From: Tubulanus polymorphus
Lineage: Eukaryota > Nemertea > Palaeonemertea > Tubulaniformes > Tubulanidae
DNA length: 64,000 nt
Assembly: GCF_964204645.1 (NCBI RefSeq)
Contig: NC_134028.1
Location: forward strand, 12,195,001-12,259,000
Direction of reading: 5' to 3'
The translations under genes were made by a program, and so were the position numbers. A model generated the notes under the pieces. The model saw nothing but the letters and a program-made list of their open reading frames with translations, made no database searches and had not been told where the DNA came from. Shown here piece by piece: positions 10,411-20,954 of the stretch (position 1 is its first letter; every line of letters begins with the position of its first letter).

Positions 10411-11165
10411 CTACACAGCACGCTCAAATGTTCAAATCCTGAAATTGGCTCTATAACTTTTTAGCCATTGGCCCTTAGTATCATAACAGCAAGCTTTGTC
10501 AAGATCCGATAATGATTTGTAGGACTAGTAGCAATTGAAAGCTTTTACAAGAGTGACCTGTACAGCACCCCCTAGAGGTCAAATTGGGAAAATGGCTCAA
10601 TAACATTTTAGCCCTTGGCCCAAAATATTGCCATACCAAATTTCATCAAGATTGAGTAATAATTGTAGGACAAGTAGCGATGTAAAGATTTTACAAGTGC
10701 CACCCATAGAGATTAAATTTGGAAAATTGCTCCATAACTATCTAACCCTTGGCCCATAATAACTACATACCAAGTTTCGTCAACATCGGACTATAATTGC
10801 AGTAGTAGTAGTAGTAGCAATTTACAAGTACAGCTGTACAGCGCCCCCTCATGGTCAAATTGGGAAAACCGCTCCATAACATTCAAACTATAACATTTTC
10901 GCCTGTAGTACCTATTAAACGAGTTTCATCAAGATCGAATATTTGTAGGACAAGTAGCTATTTAAAGATATACAAGTGCTACCCGTACAGCGCCCCTAGA
11001 GATCAAACTGGGAAAACGGCTTTAAAACTTTTTAGCCCTTGGCCCATATTAGCTTTATACCAAGTTTGGTCAAGATTAGAAAAGAAGTGTAGCACTAGTA
11101 GCAAATTGAAGAAAAAGTTGACTGATGGACAGACGGACAGACGATGGCTGATAATCACTCTAACC
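10395..11165 (+). repeat. tandem repeat, five units of about 145 bp
   Basis: Units start near 10405, 10560, 10690, 10835 and 10985. Each carries CAGCGCCCCCTAGAGGTCAA, a GGGAAAAYGGCT word, AACTTTTTAGCCCTTGGCCC, TACCAAGTTTCRTCAAGATC and TTGTAGGACTAGTAGCAATT in that order. Units are diverged with small indels. The array ends in GACGGACAGACG. Such GACGGACAGACGG ends also close R1 (33030-33080), so this may be part of a transposable element. The ORF at 10851-11171 lies in the array and is not a gene. A short AGT microsatellite occurs near 10802. Confidence 0.8.
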
Positions 11166-11303
11166 CATTAAAAAAAAACCCATCAGCTAAAAATAAACCA
11201 TTTCATAATCATTAATAACATTCAACTTTTATTAACTTATCTAGATACACTATACTCGCATCAATCACAATTTAGATGCACGACACCCATGAAAAATCCA
11301 AAG

Positions 11304-11365
11304 CCAGAAGAGTATATATATTTGTGCAACGTTTCAGCTAAAATTAGCCATCATAAGGCATACTG
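11304..11365 (-). ncRNA. Penelope-like terminal repeat with hammerhead-like core, arm A
   Basis: Read on the minus strand: CTTATGATGGCTAATTTTAG then CTGAAACGTTGCACAAATAT. GGCTAA and TTAGCT form a stem followed by GAAAC, in the arrangement CUGAUGA-stem II-GAAA of hammerhead ribozymes found in Penelope-like retroelement terminal repeats. The first core block is mutated (CTTATGA for CTGATGA). I cannot see the cleavage-side GUH block, so activity is not claimed. A second copy in opposite orientation lies 300 bp away. Confidence 0.45.
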
Positions 11366-11653
11366 AGAACAGGAGAATATTACAAGATATTTATACAAGA
11401 CCAAAACAATAGAAACATGAGTGAATGATAAAAATGTTGGGAGGGGAATAGATTAAAGTAATGACATAACGGCTGGAAAAAACAGTAAAGTAAGCAAAGG
11501 CAAACTAAGGGCAATATAGATTAAATTTATTTAAAAACAAAAGACACAAACTAAAGTGATTAAAACATGAGGACAAGCTTAGGGGTAATCAGATGAAATC
11601 AGTGAGTGAGTGCAAACAAGCAAGCGATAATCAAGGCAAACAAAGGAGGGAAT

Positions 11654-11720
11654 TAATGATGGCTAATAGTCTTTAGCGGAAACCTTGCACAATATATATA
11701 CTCTTTTATTCAAGTTTCTC
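11654..11720 (+). ncRNA. Penelope-like terminal repeat with hammerhead-like core, arm B
   Basis: Plus-strand TAATGATGGCTAATAGTCTT then TAGCGGAAACCTTGCACAAT mirrors arm A (11304-11365) in inverted orientation and continues with the ATATATATACTCTTTTATTC flank also seen at 21841-21910. GCTA and TAGC can pair as a short stem II. The first core block is TAATGA instead of CTGATGA. The two arms could fold back on each other over about 290 bp of A-rich sequence. Confidence 0.45.
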
Positions 11721-11924
11721 GTTTTGACTGAATTTATTGTGGGATTTCTCTTGTTATGCATTATGTCTATCTATTTTTTGTCTGACATCGATCATTTTGG
11801 GATATTTCTGTTGATCGTTTGAATACATACCTCAGTTTGGTCTGATTACGACCAGCGAAACCGTGCAGTTTGAATAAACCATCGTTTTTATATCAATCAA
11901 TGCAGCATTAGTCACATTAATTCA

Positions 11925-12060
11925 AGGTTTATTAGTGGTAAAATACCCAGAACCAAATGCGGTACGACCCAATGCACTGCCTTGGGTACAGGCCCGATAC
12001 ACAAGTCACTGTGGGGTCAGCAGTCAATGTTGATAGATAATTGCCTACGTAGGTTTTCCA
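11925..12060. repeat. R10 dispersed repeat, copy 1
   Basis: Matches the reverse complement of about 49745-49890: GGTTTATTAGTGGTAA, CAATGCACTGCCTTGGGTAC, AGGCCCGATACAC, CACTGTGGGGTCAGCAGTCA. No coding content. Confidence 0.7.
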
Positions 12061-12229
12061 TTTTCTTGATGAGCAGTGTTATTGAGTGACAATAGTAATA
12101 AATTATCACATAGGACTACCGGGTACCGGTAATGAAACATGCATCCAGCGCCTTGTCCGACTATGGATATCCCCCTGGAAATACCCAGTCACTATTTATA
12201 ATGAAATGAAGAAATTCCGTGTTTTTTGC

Positions 12230-12760
12230 GTACCAAGGTCTTCCATGAGATTTGAGAAAAAGCTATTTTTCCCGGAGTTTGCATAATTGTCAAGGATATT
12301 TTCTGAAGTGAAAATAAAAATATTGCTCCCAAAAACCAAATCAATTTAAGAATATCACAGAAATCAATCTTGAAATACAATTTTAAATCTTGAAATAAAA
12401 CTCGGAAATAAAACAGTAAACGATACCGCAGGTTCACGTGGACACCTGCTCATTTGAATTCTGCAGCTAAGCCAATCATAGACGCCTCTTTGCTTTCTGA
12501 GTGGCTTTTTAAAACCGATAATTTTGCTATTTGTCTTTCACGAAAAAGCTCAAACTTTCTAACGAGGCCCTTTTTCAAAATTCAGCACCCTAGGATTTGG
12601 AGAATGGATAATGCTTGAATGAATGATTCGTATAAATATATGCTCAGTTGCACAATCAAAGGGCCTTAGCTCAAACCATGTCATTTAAATTCGTTCCATT
12701 TGTATAGTAACAGGCTCAGCCTACGGCTGGCCTAAAAAGAAATGATTGAACCGGTATTTA
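12230..12760 (+). repeat. R2 dispersed repeat, copy 1
   Basis: Collinear with about 50505-50800 and 55265-55660. Landmarks: GAAAAAGCTATTTTTCCCGG, TTTGCATAATTGTCAAGGAT, CCCAAAAACCAAATCAA, TTGGAGAATGGATAATGCTT, TGCTCAGTTGCACAATCAAA and CCATGTCATTTAAATTCG. The end, GGCTCAGCCTACGGCTGGCC plus TAAAAA, has the same hairpin-then-CTAAAAA style as R1. Reading frames inside are chance. Confidence 0.75.
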
Positions 12761-13167
12761 GTTGATATTTATGTCAAATTTATACATTTAAGTGATTAAT
12801 AACTGATTTATACAACCTTTAGTTGTATTAATCAGTTTGACTCTTCTAACAATCAAGTGTTGATTAAGTTATTTCTCTGGTTGTTGTTATGGAAACGATT
12901 TTGCTAATTTTGGCCTCTCGGCATAGGTACCCATTCACTAAGTGGTGTAAACATGCTCATATTAATTGACTTCGAAAATGAATAAATATCAACGGCTTGC
13001 TGATAAACTTTTATTAAAATATTTCTAAAATGATTTTGCTCGACTATCATCACCATTCCGAGTGATACAATGTTAAAATCATTTAGCCAAAATCCCAGAA
13101 CTATTTCTTTCTGTGAACACATTCATATAGACGAGTTTGTGTTTAATATTTCACAATTCTTAGAAAT

Positions 13168-13413
13168 TCACACATACCTAGGTCTCATTTCAAGAACTCT
13201 GGCAACGACCTTTTCCCGGTCATGATCACTCAATGAAGAAAATCGATGGAAATCATCAAAATGGGTGACTTCTGCCTTACACACTCTTCTCTTTTGATTA
13301 TCATTGAATTCATAGAATGTTTCAGAAGATTGTGCTCCAACTTGAGACTTGAAAGCATTTGTTTCAGTTGCATGGGGCAGTGATGTTGCAACAGAGACAG
13401 CCACTGAAGAGAC
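13168..13413 (-). CDS. candidate terminal exon, unknown host protein
   Basis: On the minus strand, TTCATTTATTTCTGTTTTTAG precedes a 3' splice site at 13414. From 13413 one frame is open for 81 codons, beginning VSSVAVSVATSLPHATE and ending in RVLEMRPRYV and a stop at 13168. The encoded sequence is hydrophilic and protein-like, with HFDDFHRF and DHDREKVV near the end. Alternatively CTAG/GTATGTG at 13178/13177 is a 5' splice site and translation continues elsewhere. I do not recognise the family. The plus strand shows nothing. The evidence is one splice acceptor plus an open frame in an AT-rich region, so it remains a candidate. Confidence 0.4.
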   Translation of the reverse strand, partial: VSSVAVSVATSLPHATETNAFKSQVGAQSSETFYEFNDNQKRRVCKAEVTHFDDFHRFSSLSDHDREKVVARVLEMRPRYV

Positions 13414-13790
13414 CTAAAAACAGAAATAAATGAAACATTAAGCCTTTCACTGCATGGGTGCTGGTGGCTGGTAGATACAGCTATGCACATGAAATATGAG
13501 TCCCACAATCACAAGTTCAAAAAAGATTTTAAAATATCAAAACTATAAAGAATTTATTAAAAACTCAAATTTTCGGTTTTATCCTAAAAACCAAACTAAA
13601 ATTATGACATTTCACAGTATATATACCAGTAAGAACGACACACACTATTGCACATGAAAACTAGGTAATATTAACCAGAGAGGAAATGTATAGGGACAAA
13701 AGTTTATTATGAAGGGAGAAACCAAGGTTACCATTGACATAGGAATTTGAATGGGAATGTGACGTCGGGTAATACTGTGAGACGGAAAAA

Positions 13791-13922
13791 TTATCCGAGA
13801 ATTATCAAAATCAAATTTGGATCATTGGTATCCCAAACATGGGTAGCCACAGCACTTTGGGGTTTTTGATTAATAATATCTTTCTTATGCTCTTTAATAC
13901 GAATGCTAAGGGAGCGACAATC
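13791..13922 (-). pseudogene. GIY-YIG-like endonuclease fragment (Penelope-like element)
   Basis: A 43-codon minus-strand frame contains CRSLSIRIKEHKKDI and SAVATHVWDTN. This is the pattern SLxxRIxEHxxxI...SAVAxHxxxT found in GIY-YIG nuclease domains of Penelope-like retroelements, including the catalytic-region Arg and Glu of the R-x-x-E-H helix. The N-terminal GIY-YIG motif itself is not visible upstream. It ends at a TAA. The Penelope-type terminal motifs at 11.3-11.7 kb fit the same type of element. Confidence 0.5.
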
Positions 13923-13940
13923 TATTATACCTAAACATAC

Positions 13941-14197
13941 CAAATATCATCAGTCGATACATCAGATTTCTGTACTAGAACAGCTAACGTGGTGACAAAG
14001 AGGTAATAAGTGGCGCGTGATGTTGCAGTTTGCCTGGTGAAAAAACCAGTTATATTTTTACCAGTATTGCTTTCATCTCTGTGAATCTTAACCAAAAAAA
14101 TTTCATCATGGGTTTCTGCATATTGACTTCGAACTTGATAAGTCAATAACTGTGTTGATGCGATGCATGTTTTATCCATAATATCAAGGTAAAACGT
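13941..14197 (-). CDS. candidate exon, unknown protein
   Basis: Bounded on the minus strand by a 3' splice site (CAAGTATACTTACAG before 14197) and a 5' splice site (TTTG/GTATGT at 13941/13940). The frame is open across all 257 bp, starting TFYLDIMDKTCIAST and including HDEIFLVKIHRDESNTGKN. A neighbouring open frame (14393-14184) encodes a hydrophobic, membrane-like stretch (NFPWSFFLVAIFSSVALL). The exon ends 19 bp before a Penelope-like GIY-YIG fragment, and its phase does not fit the exon at 13168-13413, so both may be parts of decayed mobile DNA. No family recognised. Confidence 0.25.
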
Positions 14198-14399
14198 CTG
14201 TAAGTATACTTGATAATGATATCAACAAGATCATGCACTTAGTAATATCATCACTATGTTGCAAACTCAATACAGATGTTTGGGCTCCAAAAATGATCGC
14301 CATGATCGCTGACGTAAGAAGTGCGACTGATGAAAAAATGGCCACGAGAAAAAATGACCAAGGAAAATTTATGAGAATTAGAGCTGAAACCAACTACTG

Positions 14400-15160
14400 A
14401 CAATGTTGATGACAATTTGCCACAGGCAAAGTGGTTTGACCTTTCTAGTATCTAGAAGAGCGTACAATTATACATGTATCCATTTCTTAAGTATTCACTT
14501 GTGTAACTGTTAGTTTTGGTTTAAATATGACCAGAAAACTCAAAATTTGATAATTTGATATTGGCTGTGTTTTTGCAATTTATTAGTATTTCGCATAAAA
14601 AAATCCAGGAAGCCAATTAAACAGTCCCAAATTCTCATTTTAGGCCTACTAGCTCATTTTCATACTGATCAATGTGGTAATATTTTGATATAGGTTTACA
14701 TTATGTTCAATGCTCTATCCCTATCAAATCATTCCAGCAGTTTCAAAAGGCATCATGAAAGCGGATTGATGCTATCGTCCATTTTCATTACTACGGACTC
14801 TACAGAAACACAACCGAACACGGCCTACTTCCGATTTTACCAAAGAAACTTGCCACAGTAAGCACACCGATAAATTATAAGCAGTGGCGTCACATGCTGG
14901 GTGGGGATTGTACTATCAAATATTTTTTTGCCGCTGACAAACTCAAACACGTAATTTATTACACATAAAACAGAACATTGTAACATGTTTACAGTACAAT
15001 TGTATTTTATAGAACCAAAACAGAACAACGTAACATTTCATTTTTTCCACCGTATTTTTTCATCCTGGTCAGAACACCTTATTATCGGCATACCAAACGT
15101 AATGTATTACGGTGAAACCGCACAGTTGGCAAGTCTGCATATCATTTCATTTTACTTCTC
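14400..15160. other. no gene recognised
   Basis: Short overlapping reading frames on both strands near 14837-15179, without splice context or motif. Confidence 0.4.
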
Positions 15161-15167
15161 ATTCATT

Positions 15168-15340
15168 AGGGTTTTCTGAACTTCATCGAAAATCCTCTTG
15201 TAATTCTGATTATTTCGCAGAAACCCTATTGTAATTCTGCTGATTATTAGGGTTTTCTGTTACTTCATAAAAACCCTATTGATATTTGCTTGATTATTTT
15301 TAGGATTTCTGCAGCTTTCGCAGAAACCCTATTGTAATTG
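15168..15340. repeat. array of AGGGTTTTCTG hairpins
   Basis: Hairpin units AGGGTTTTCTG-N-CAGAAACCCT repeat about every 60-80 bp: near 15168-15228, 15249-15276 and 15300-15332, separated by TATTGTAATTCTGCTGATTA-like spacers. Arms are partly diverged (AGGATTTCTG, GAAAATCCT). The same hairpin appears singly at 2751 and 34438. Confidence 0.75.
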
Positions 15341-15362
15341 TACTCCATTTTAGTGGAACATC

Positions 15363-16103
15363 GCAAAAACCGTAATGTTTCCGATGTCTCTGTTTTTAAC
15401 GCATGCCCATTAGTGAGTGTTGGGGAAATTCTTTAAGTCCAGAAATCAGTTGATTGCCCAGGCGTCACTACATGTCAGAACTTTCAAAACTGGGTCATGT
15501 CACTACGCATAATGAATGTGTGTTTTGATGACTCCAATGTTTCCGTTTCTATTAGATTCGAATCCCACAATAAATAATTATCTTATTTCAATTCGATTTG
15601 AAAATTGATGACCCCAATGTCACTTGTTTATATTTGCAGCGCTACCAGATTCGAGCCCCGAACAATACTGAACTCATTTCAATTCGATTTGAACTTTGAT
15701 GACTCCAGTGTCGCTGATTTATCTTATATGGCGCTATCATGTTCGAATCCCGAAAATGCTGATCTCGAAATGCTAACCATTATGAACTTTGGTGCACTTT
15801 CTATGGTGATCCCAATGTCACTGTTTATTTATTTTGACAGTTCATATAATTGTATTAACATATGATACGCAAGCATATGATACATGAGATTATTTAGAAG
15901 ACATCAAGATCCCCCGCTGATAAAGTTCACGCTGGTTAAAAAAAAAGTGAATACCGTACTGACATGACCCAGTTTTGAAACATGTAAACACTGTCATGAC
16001 GCCTGCACACTGTACTGATTTCTCGACTTAGACTTTTCCAACACTTACTAAGCCTAACGCGCAGGCGTTAAAAACGGAGACATTGGAAACATTAGTTTTT
16101 GCT
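15363..16103. mobile_element. foldback-like element with about 140-bp inverted arms
   Basis: The arms 15363-15503 and 15963-16103 are inverted copies: GCAAAAACCGTAATGTTTCC against GCAAAAACTAATGTTTCC, GTCTCTGTTTTTAACGC, TGTTGG, CAGGCGTCA and CAAAACTGGGTCATGTC occur in the same order on both. Between the arms lie three to four diverged tandem units of about 90-100 bp (15527-15850) with GATGACTCCAATGTC, AGATTCGAATCCC and ATTTCAATTCGATTTGAA. The 86-codon frame at 15605-15865 is inside these units. Long arms plus an internal tandem array resemble Foldback-type DNA elements. I found no clear target duplication. Confidence 0.65.
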
Positions 16104-16109
16104 AGAGCG

Positions 16110-16790
16110 TCATGTTATTCTTGAAAGTGGAGTATGTTGCCTAGGAGTATGTTGCCTACATTTATAATCCCGGACAATCAAATTCAAATTGTGTATTTAA
16201 TTGTTTCTTTTCCCAATATCGTGCGAGTAATATTCCGAAGTGACGATAATATGAGATGATGAATAATGATACGTTATAATATAACATAATTCATATGCTA
16301 TAGTCAATATCGTGGTGTTATGGGGGCTGTTTAGTTGTCGTTTGAGTTGAGTAGACTCGTTACCGGTTTCTACCATCGGTTACGGAATCGACCCATTAGA
16401 TACTCTTGGAGCCTGTTATCGGGTATATGGATTGCATATTGACCCAATGAATGTGAAAACATGACTGAATTTGTTTACTATACTTCCGGGGTAGGCTACA
16501 AACAAATTCTTTACTCGGTGCACTGTGAGCCTACATCGAATTGATGTTGTGTTTGTACTGTTCAACCCATAGGGGTAATGAGAAAGAGATTTGTATTACC
16601 GCAGGCAGCTTCATCGATAGGCCTTTTAAGGATAATTTCTTATGAGTTAGTGCTAGACTCGGATCATTTGGTCGTGATCAAAATGAACTGGTATAGGCCT
16701 ACAATTGGTAATATCGTCAAGTAGGCCTAAGGCGCATTTGTTTGAAATCGGTTTGTATGAATCTTTTCAGTTTGTTGGGAAATCGCCTTT
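16110..16790. other. no gene recognised
   Basis: No open frame above 60 codons, no recognised repeat apart from scattered TAGGCCTA words. Confidence 0.4.
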
Positions 16791-16794
16791 TTTC

Positions 16795-17315
16795 ATTCCG
16801 GTTTATATAACCTAAACGCTTTGCAAAAATCAAGTTAGGCCTAACCATTCGGCGAGCAATTTGTAACATGTCCACCGGTAGCTGATTTTATCGAACCGAC
16901 TTTTCGTTCTGTCGCATTTGTTTTCACTACAACAAACCGGTTTGCAGGTTTTGGGCGCAACCGATATAGGTCTAAACAAGTTTCAATACATTTATTTCAA
17001 GCAATTGGCAGGCTTTATAGTAGAAGAGGTGGGTGATTATCCAAAGCAATCATTATCGTCCGGAAATCGTCTTTGTTCATAACAGTTTACAAACCAATTT
17101 TGATAAATTGGCGCTTAAGCCGTTTACCTAAACGCTCTGGTTAAGTTGAGTAGACCGTTTGGTGAGCCATTTTTAACATAAAACTGACTTTTCCAATATG
17201 GCGGGGCTTTGCGAAATAAGCAAATTTCTGCCGTTAGCTGATTCAAACCAACTTTTCGTTCTGTCGCATTTGTTTTCACTATAGCAAACCGGTTCGGGAC
17301 TCTACCGATAAAACC
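16795..17315 (+). repeat. diverged tandem duplication, period about 340 bp
   Basis: The segment with AACCTAAACGC, CATTCGGCGAGCAATTT, TAGCTGATT, CGACTTTTCGTTCTGTCGCA and TTTGTTTTCACTA(C/T)A(A/G)CAAACCGG (16795-16945) recurs at 17125-17300 in the same order. The unit boundaries are not sharp. Confidence 0.65.
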
Positions 17316-17825
17316 GGTTTCTACAAATTTGAGGATCCAAAGCAATATGTCTTCCGGCGTTATCATTCATGACCATAAGATAGGCCTAAACGCCTCTATA
17401 TTAAATTACTTATGCCCTATTTTATTATAATACAGGTAACAAGACAAATAATGTTTTTCAATGATTAAAGCCAAAGTTATTCATGAGTAAGTTTTTTTTA
17501 ATCGCCATTCTCCTCATAACGAAAACATGAAAACCCTGCTCATAAGTAAAATTTTGATGATTTTGAGCCAACATGGGACTCTATTCCCAGCGGGCTATTG
17601 CATTCACATTAGACCATCCGTCCGTAGACAGAATCCAGTTATTTTGGGAAGTTTTAAAGACGCTTCAATGTAATGTCTTGATATTTAGGTTACATATGTA
17701 TCTACCCTAGACACATTATCAGCCAAAAAACTGGCTCTGTCAGAATCAAGGGTCCAGTTCTACAGTTCGAGTTGAGACTCTGAGTAAACTCATTGAAAAT
17801 GAACTAACTTTAACTCAACTCTAAA

Positions 17826-18010
17826 GGCTGGCTTATGTCGACAAGCAATGCGACACATACCGATGCAACTGGGTTTATCGCCGATTAGCGGCCTACAAGA
17901 GGCCTTCCGACTCGTCACAAGCCTTATCCGGCCAATTGCCCATGTTCTACTCCGGCCTACGGCAGGCGGGCAGTTGCTTTCGATCGCAACCGACACAAGA
18001 TCATCTGCGA
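17826..18010. repeat. GC-rich segment related to the 4183-4509 MITE
   Basis: A GC-rich island in AT-rich surroundings, with GGCTGGCTTATGTCGA, AATGCGAC, CGATGCAAC and CGATCGCAACCGACA words like those of 4183-4509. No complete terminal inverted repeat was found, so it may be a truncated relative. Confidence 0.4.
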
Positions 18011-18080
18011 CGCCACAGAACTGAGCGTAGCAATACTAGAATCCTCAGAAGTTTCCATGGGCTTTAACAATAAATGATGA

Positions 18081-19755
18081 TTAATTTTCAATAATTTGCT
18101 GATTTATATCAAAGTTAAAAGTATGATTGTCACCGAAGAGTAAAAATTTGCATTTCTGTGAGAGCGAAAGGGTTTCAATATTGTCCACAAGATTTGTTTG
18201 AATGAGAGTCAATTCTGCAAAAAGAGATGCTATATTGGTTAATTGGGCAGGTTGCTGACATTGAATTAAGAAATGCTTTGTATTTAGAAATCTATTGCAA
18301 TAGTTACAGTTAGGGGATAACATATCTATAAAATTATGACGGTAGAGCTGACCTTGAAGTAAGAAATCTGCACAAATCCTATTCAGGTTAATATCTTCAG
18401 ATCGGTTTAAATTTGGAAGCTGCAGAGTAGAAATTACAGATAAACTGGTCTTGCAGTGTAGTATCTTTGAATTGCGAAAAAGTGGGGCAGCTCCTGATAT
18501 CAATATGTGTATCATTCCAGGATTCCATTAACCGAAAATAAGGAGAATTCAATTTTTGAAGATATAGTGGCCGGAATTCGAAATGGACGTTGCATTCGTG
18601 TTGTTCATTCTCTAAGGTTATCTCTAAAACTCCTAAAAAATGATTGAACATAGGATGGACAATGTCCTAATTCTACTTTATACATAAATTGCTGAAGCCG
18701 TTCTTTAAGTCTTGAGGCAAGCGTTAACCAATTAAATATATTTAAAACCTTTGAGGTGTAAGAACCTTGTAAACAATCCGATACCAATAGTGCTGCTTTA
18801 TAAAGTAGACTTTCTAATTTTTCGTAAGACATTTTTGGAGCAATATTGTACAATATATCACAGTACTCATGTGGATAAATAAAGGATTTGTAGATTAAAT
18901 TTAAATGCAAAGATCTAAGTTTTAATGACAAAGATCTAAGAGAATGTATACATTTAAGTACTTTCTCATAAATGGAGTTGACATTGAAAAGACAGGTTTG
19001 AGTCAAGTACAAATCCCAAATGCTTATGACTTTTTACTATTGGTATTGGATTGTTTCCTAAATACATTTGATTAAGCCTAATTTCACCTCTTTTTGTAAA
19101 CAGAAGGTCACAGCTTTTACTTGCTGTAAATTCTAATTTCCAAAGAAAAGTCCATGTTGATATTTTTTGAAGATCATTTTGAAGGGTCATATTTGCAATA
19201 TCAAGATTATTTGGATCAATTGGTGTATAAAGAGATGTATCATCAGCGTATAAAAATGCTGTACTTATGCTGTAGTTTGTCTGGAAGGTCATTGATATAA
19301 AACAAAAACAAGTGGGCCCAAAATCGAACCTTACGGTACTGAGCAATTTATATCAGGGGATAATTCTGATGTCATTCCATCAACTTGTGTTTGGATTTTT
19401 CTATCGTTCAAATATGAAGCTATAATTTTATATGATTTTCCACATATTCTGAGAATATGTTTTGAAACAGATCTGCTTTATCAATATTTGAAATACACTG
19501 TTTATAGTGCGTACATCCAGTAAAGGAGGGATTTTAGAAACAAATATATTGCCTATCAGCTTCTTAATGATAGTCCAATAATCCTTGCTTGACCTTGAGG
19601 TTGTATTGAGGTTTGCTAAAATACCTTGCTCATAGTTTGAGCGTGCTTCATTGAATGAACTGTTTACAACGATCGTTTGCCTTTTAAATTGAATATATAT
19701 TTGTGGATTACCCGATTTTTTAAAAAGATGGTATAATTTATTTCTACTATTTATC
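18081..19755 (-). pseudogene. LINE, C-terminal part: linker, RT, C-terminal zinc domain
   Basis: Minus strand. Frames 19755-19500 encode the post-endonuclease linker (NSRNKLYHLFKKSGNPQ, YWTIIKKLIG). Frames 19440-18966 hold the RT palm: an SVP-GSILGP block with a stop in place of the expected Gln, FLYADDTSLY (catalytic YADD), and SHKHLGFVLD. Frames 19012-18397 hold the thumb and connection. Frames 18515-18081 hold the C-terminal CNYCNRFLNTKHFLIQC zinc-like domain. RT motif A is missing by deletion, and at least three frameshifts are present. The 5' part continues at 20955, beyond an inserted hAT-like element. Confidence 0.85.
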
Positions 19756-20954
19756 CAGGGTTCATAGCCTCCAGGCCCAACTTAATTCAAGTACTTTCAA
19801 GGACCTATTTCAACAAAATTCAAGTATTATTTTCTGAAAAATACCATATAAACACTAGTATTTAAGGCAAATTTATTGCAATGAAAATTCCTTTATTGCA
19901 GAAATTTAAAAGAAGTACAAACGCAAATCATCATAAAGAAACATCCACTTTGGAATCTTTCAGCTTTATTTTAAGAAAGATTTACTACATGTATCAGAAA
20001 TTAATAACTTTAAAACAAGAAATCTGTGGGCCTTTCAACGGAACTACAGGTAGACCTCGCCATCAAAAAGACATACTATCGAAAGCAAAAGTAACAAAAT
20101 TATACAAAATTAAATTACAGCTCATCCACCTATTTACAATCGATTAATTTGCTCCTTTTGAGTTTCGATGACTGAAATTAGCTCTTTAGAGCCGCTTCTC
20201 CCATCGAAGATATGTCAATGGTTTTGGCGCATATCTTGCACCTAGCTTCTGTTGAAATTGGTCTGCGTTGAATCCAACTTTTGTATGATTCATGCACCAA
20301 CCAGGCGTCAGAGAAATAGCACTTTCCCATACTGGCCTATCTAATTTTGAATCCAACAAATTTCGATGACCGGCTTAAACGTCCAAATGATAACAGCTTA
20401 TGCTTAATCATGATCAGCTCGGGATACCCTGACATAAAAAATCACTTTTCGATAGTTAATGCTCCAAAGATCGTCAAAATCAAGAACGGTCTTTATATTA
20501 ATTTGAGGTCATCATTTATTACCAATAATCTATTTAGAATTATTTTGAAGTATTTTTGTTTGTTTATTTCATCACAACGGCATTTGTATATACGCGGCGC
20601 GCGATAGCGGTAGTGCCGCCATGTGTCTACTAATAGATTTGTATACGCATTGTCAGCAGTGAGCCACGTGGCTTATACATTTGTACTGTATATATACACA
20701 AGTCAGCAGTGTATATGAGTCTATAGCACGCTGACAGTACAGAGTCACAGCACTCTCACACGTGGTTGGCAGTGCGTGGGCATATTGAAGTCAATACAAC
20801 AAACTAATTGACAAAATTTAGACAACATTAAAAATTCAAGGACTTCCAATGATTTTTACTGAAATTTTGAAAATTCAAGCATTTTCAAGGCCTTGAAAAC
20901 GCATTTTGTGATTCAAGCACTATTAAGCACTTTCCAGGATCGCTACGAACCCTG
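19756..20954 (-). mobile_element. hAT-like internally deleted element inserted in a LINE
   Basis: Termini are CAGGGTTCATAGC on the left and, reverse-complemented, CAGGGTTCGTAGC on the right, followed by subterminal TCAAGTACTTTCAAGGAC-like words typical of hAT ends. TTATC flanks both ends (19751-19755 and 20955-20959). Removing the element and one TTATC copy restores the LINE linker frame (KHEI before, NSRNKLY after), so the 5-bp duplication is supported by the interrupted coding frame. The element is 1199 bp and keeps only a transposase N-terminal piece, so it is non-autonomous. Most hAT elements make 8-bp duplications; 5-bp ones define a minor hAT group. Confidence 0.85.
20178..20330 (-). 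pseudogene. hAT transposase N-terminal BED-type zinc finger fragment
   Basis: Fifty codons from ATG at 20330 to a TAG at 20178 start MGKCYFSDAWL and contain ARCKICAKTIDISSMGEAAL. This matches the BED-finger start of animal hAT transposases: aromatic residues, Cys-x2-Cys (residues 31 and 34), and the MGExALKSH block that should supply the His ligands. The stop falls exactly where the first His is expected, so the finger cannot be completed. The RNase H-like catalytic core and dimerisation region are absent from the 1.2-kb element. Confidence 0.7.

Noticed and set aside
10395-11165. CRISPR-like array
   Set aside because: Units are about 145 bp, diverged throughout without separate spacers, and the genome is animal.
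11304-11720. Active hammerhead ribozyme
   Set aside because: The GUH cleavage block is not visible and two of three cores are mutated, so only a resemblance is reported.
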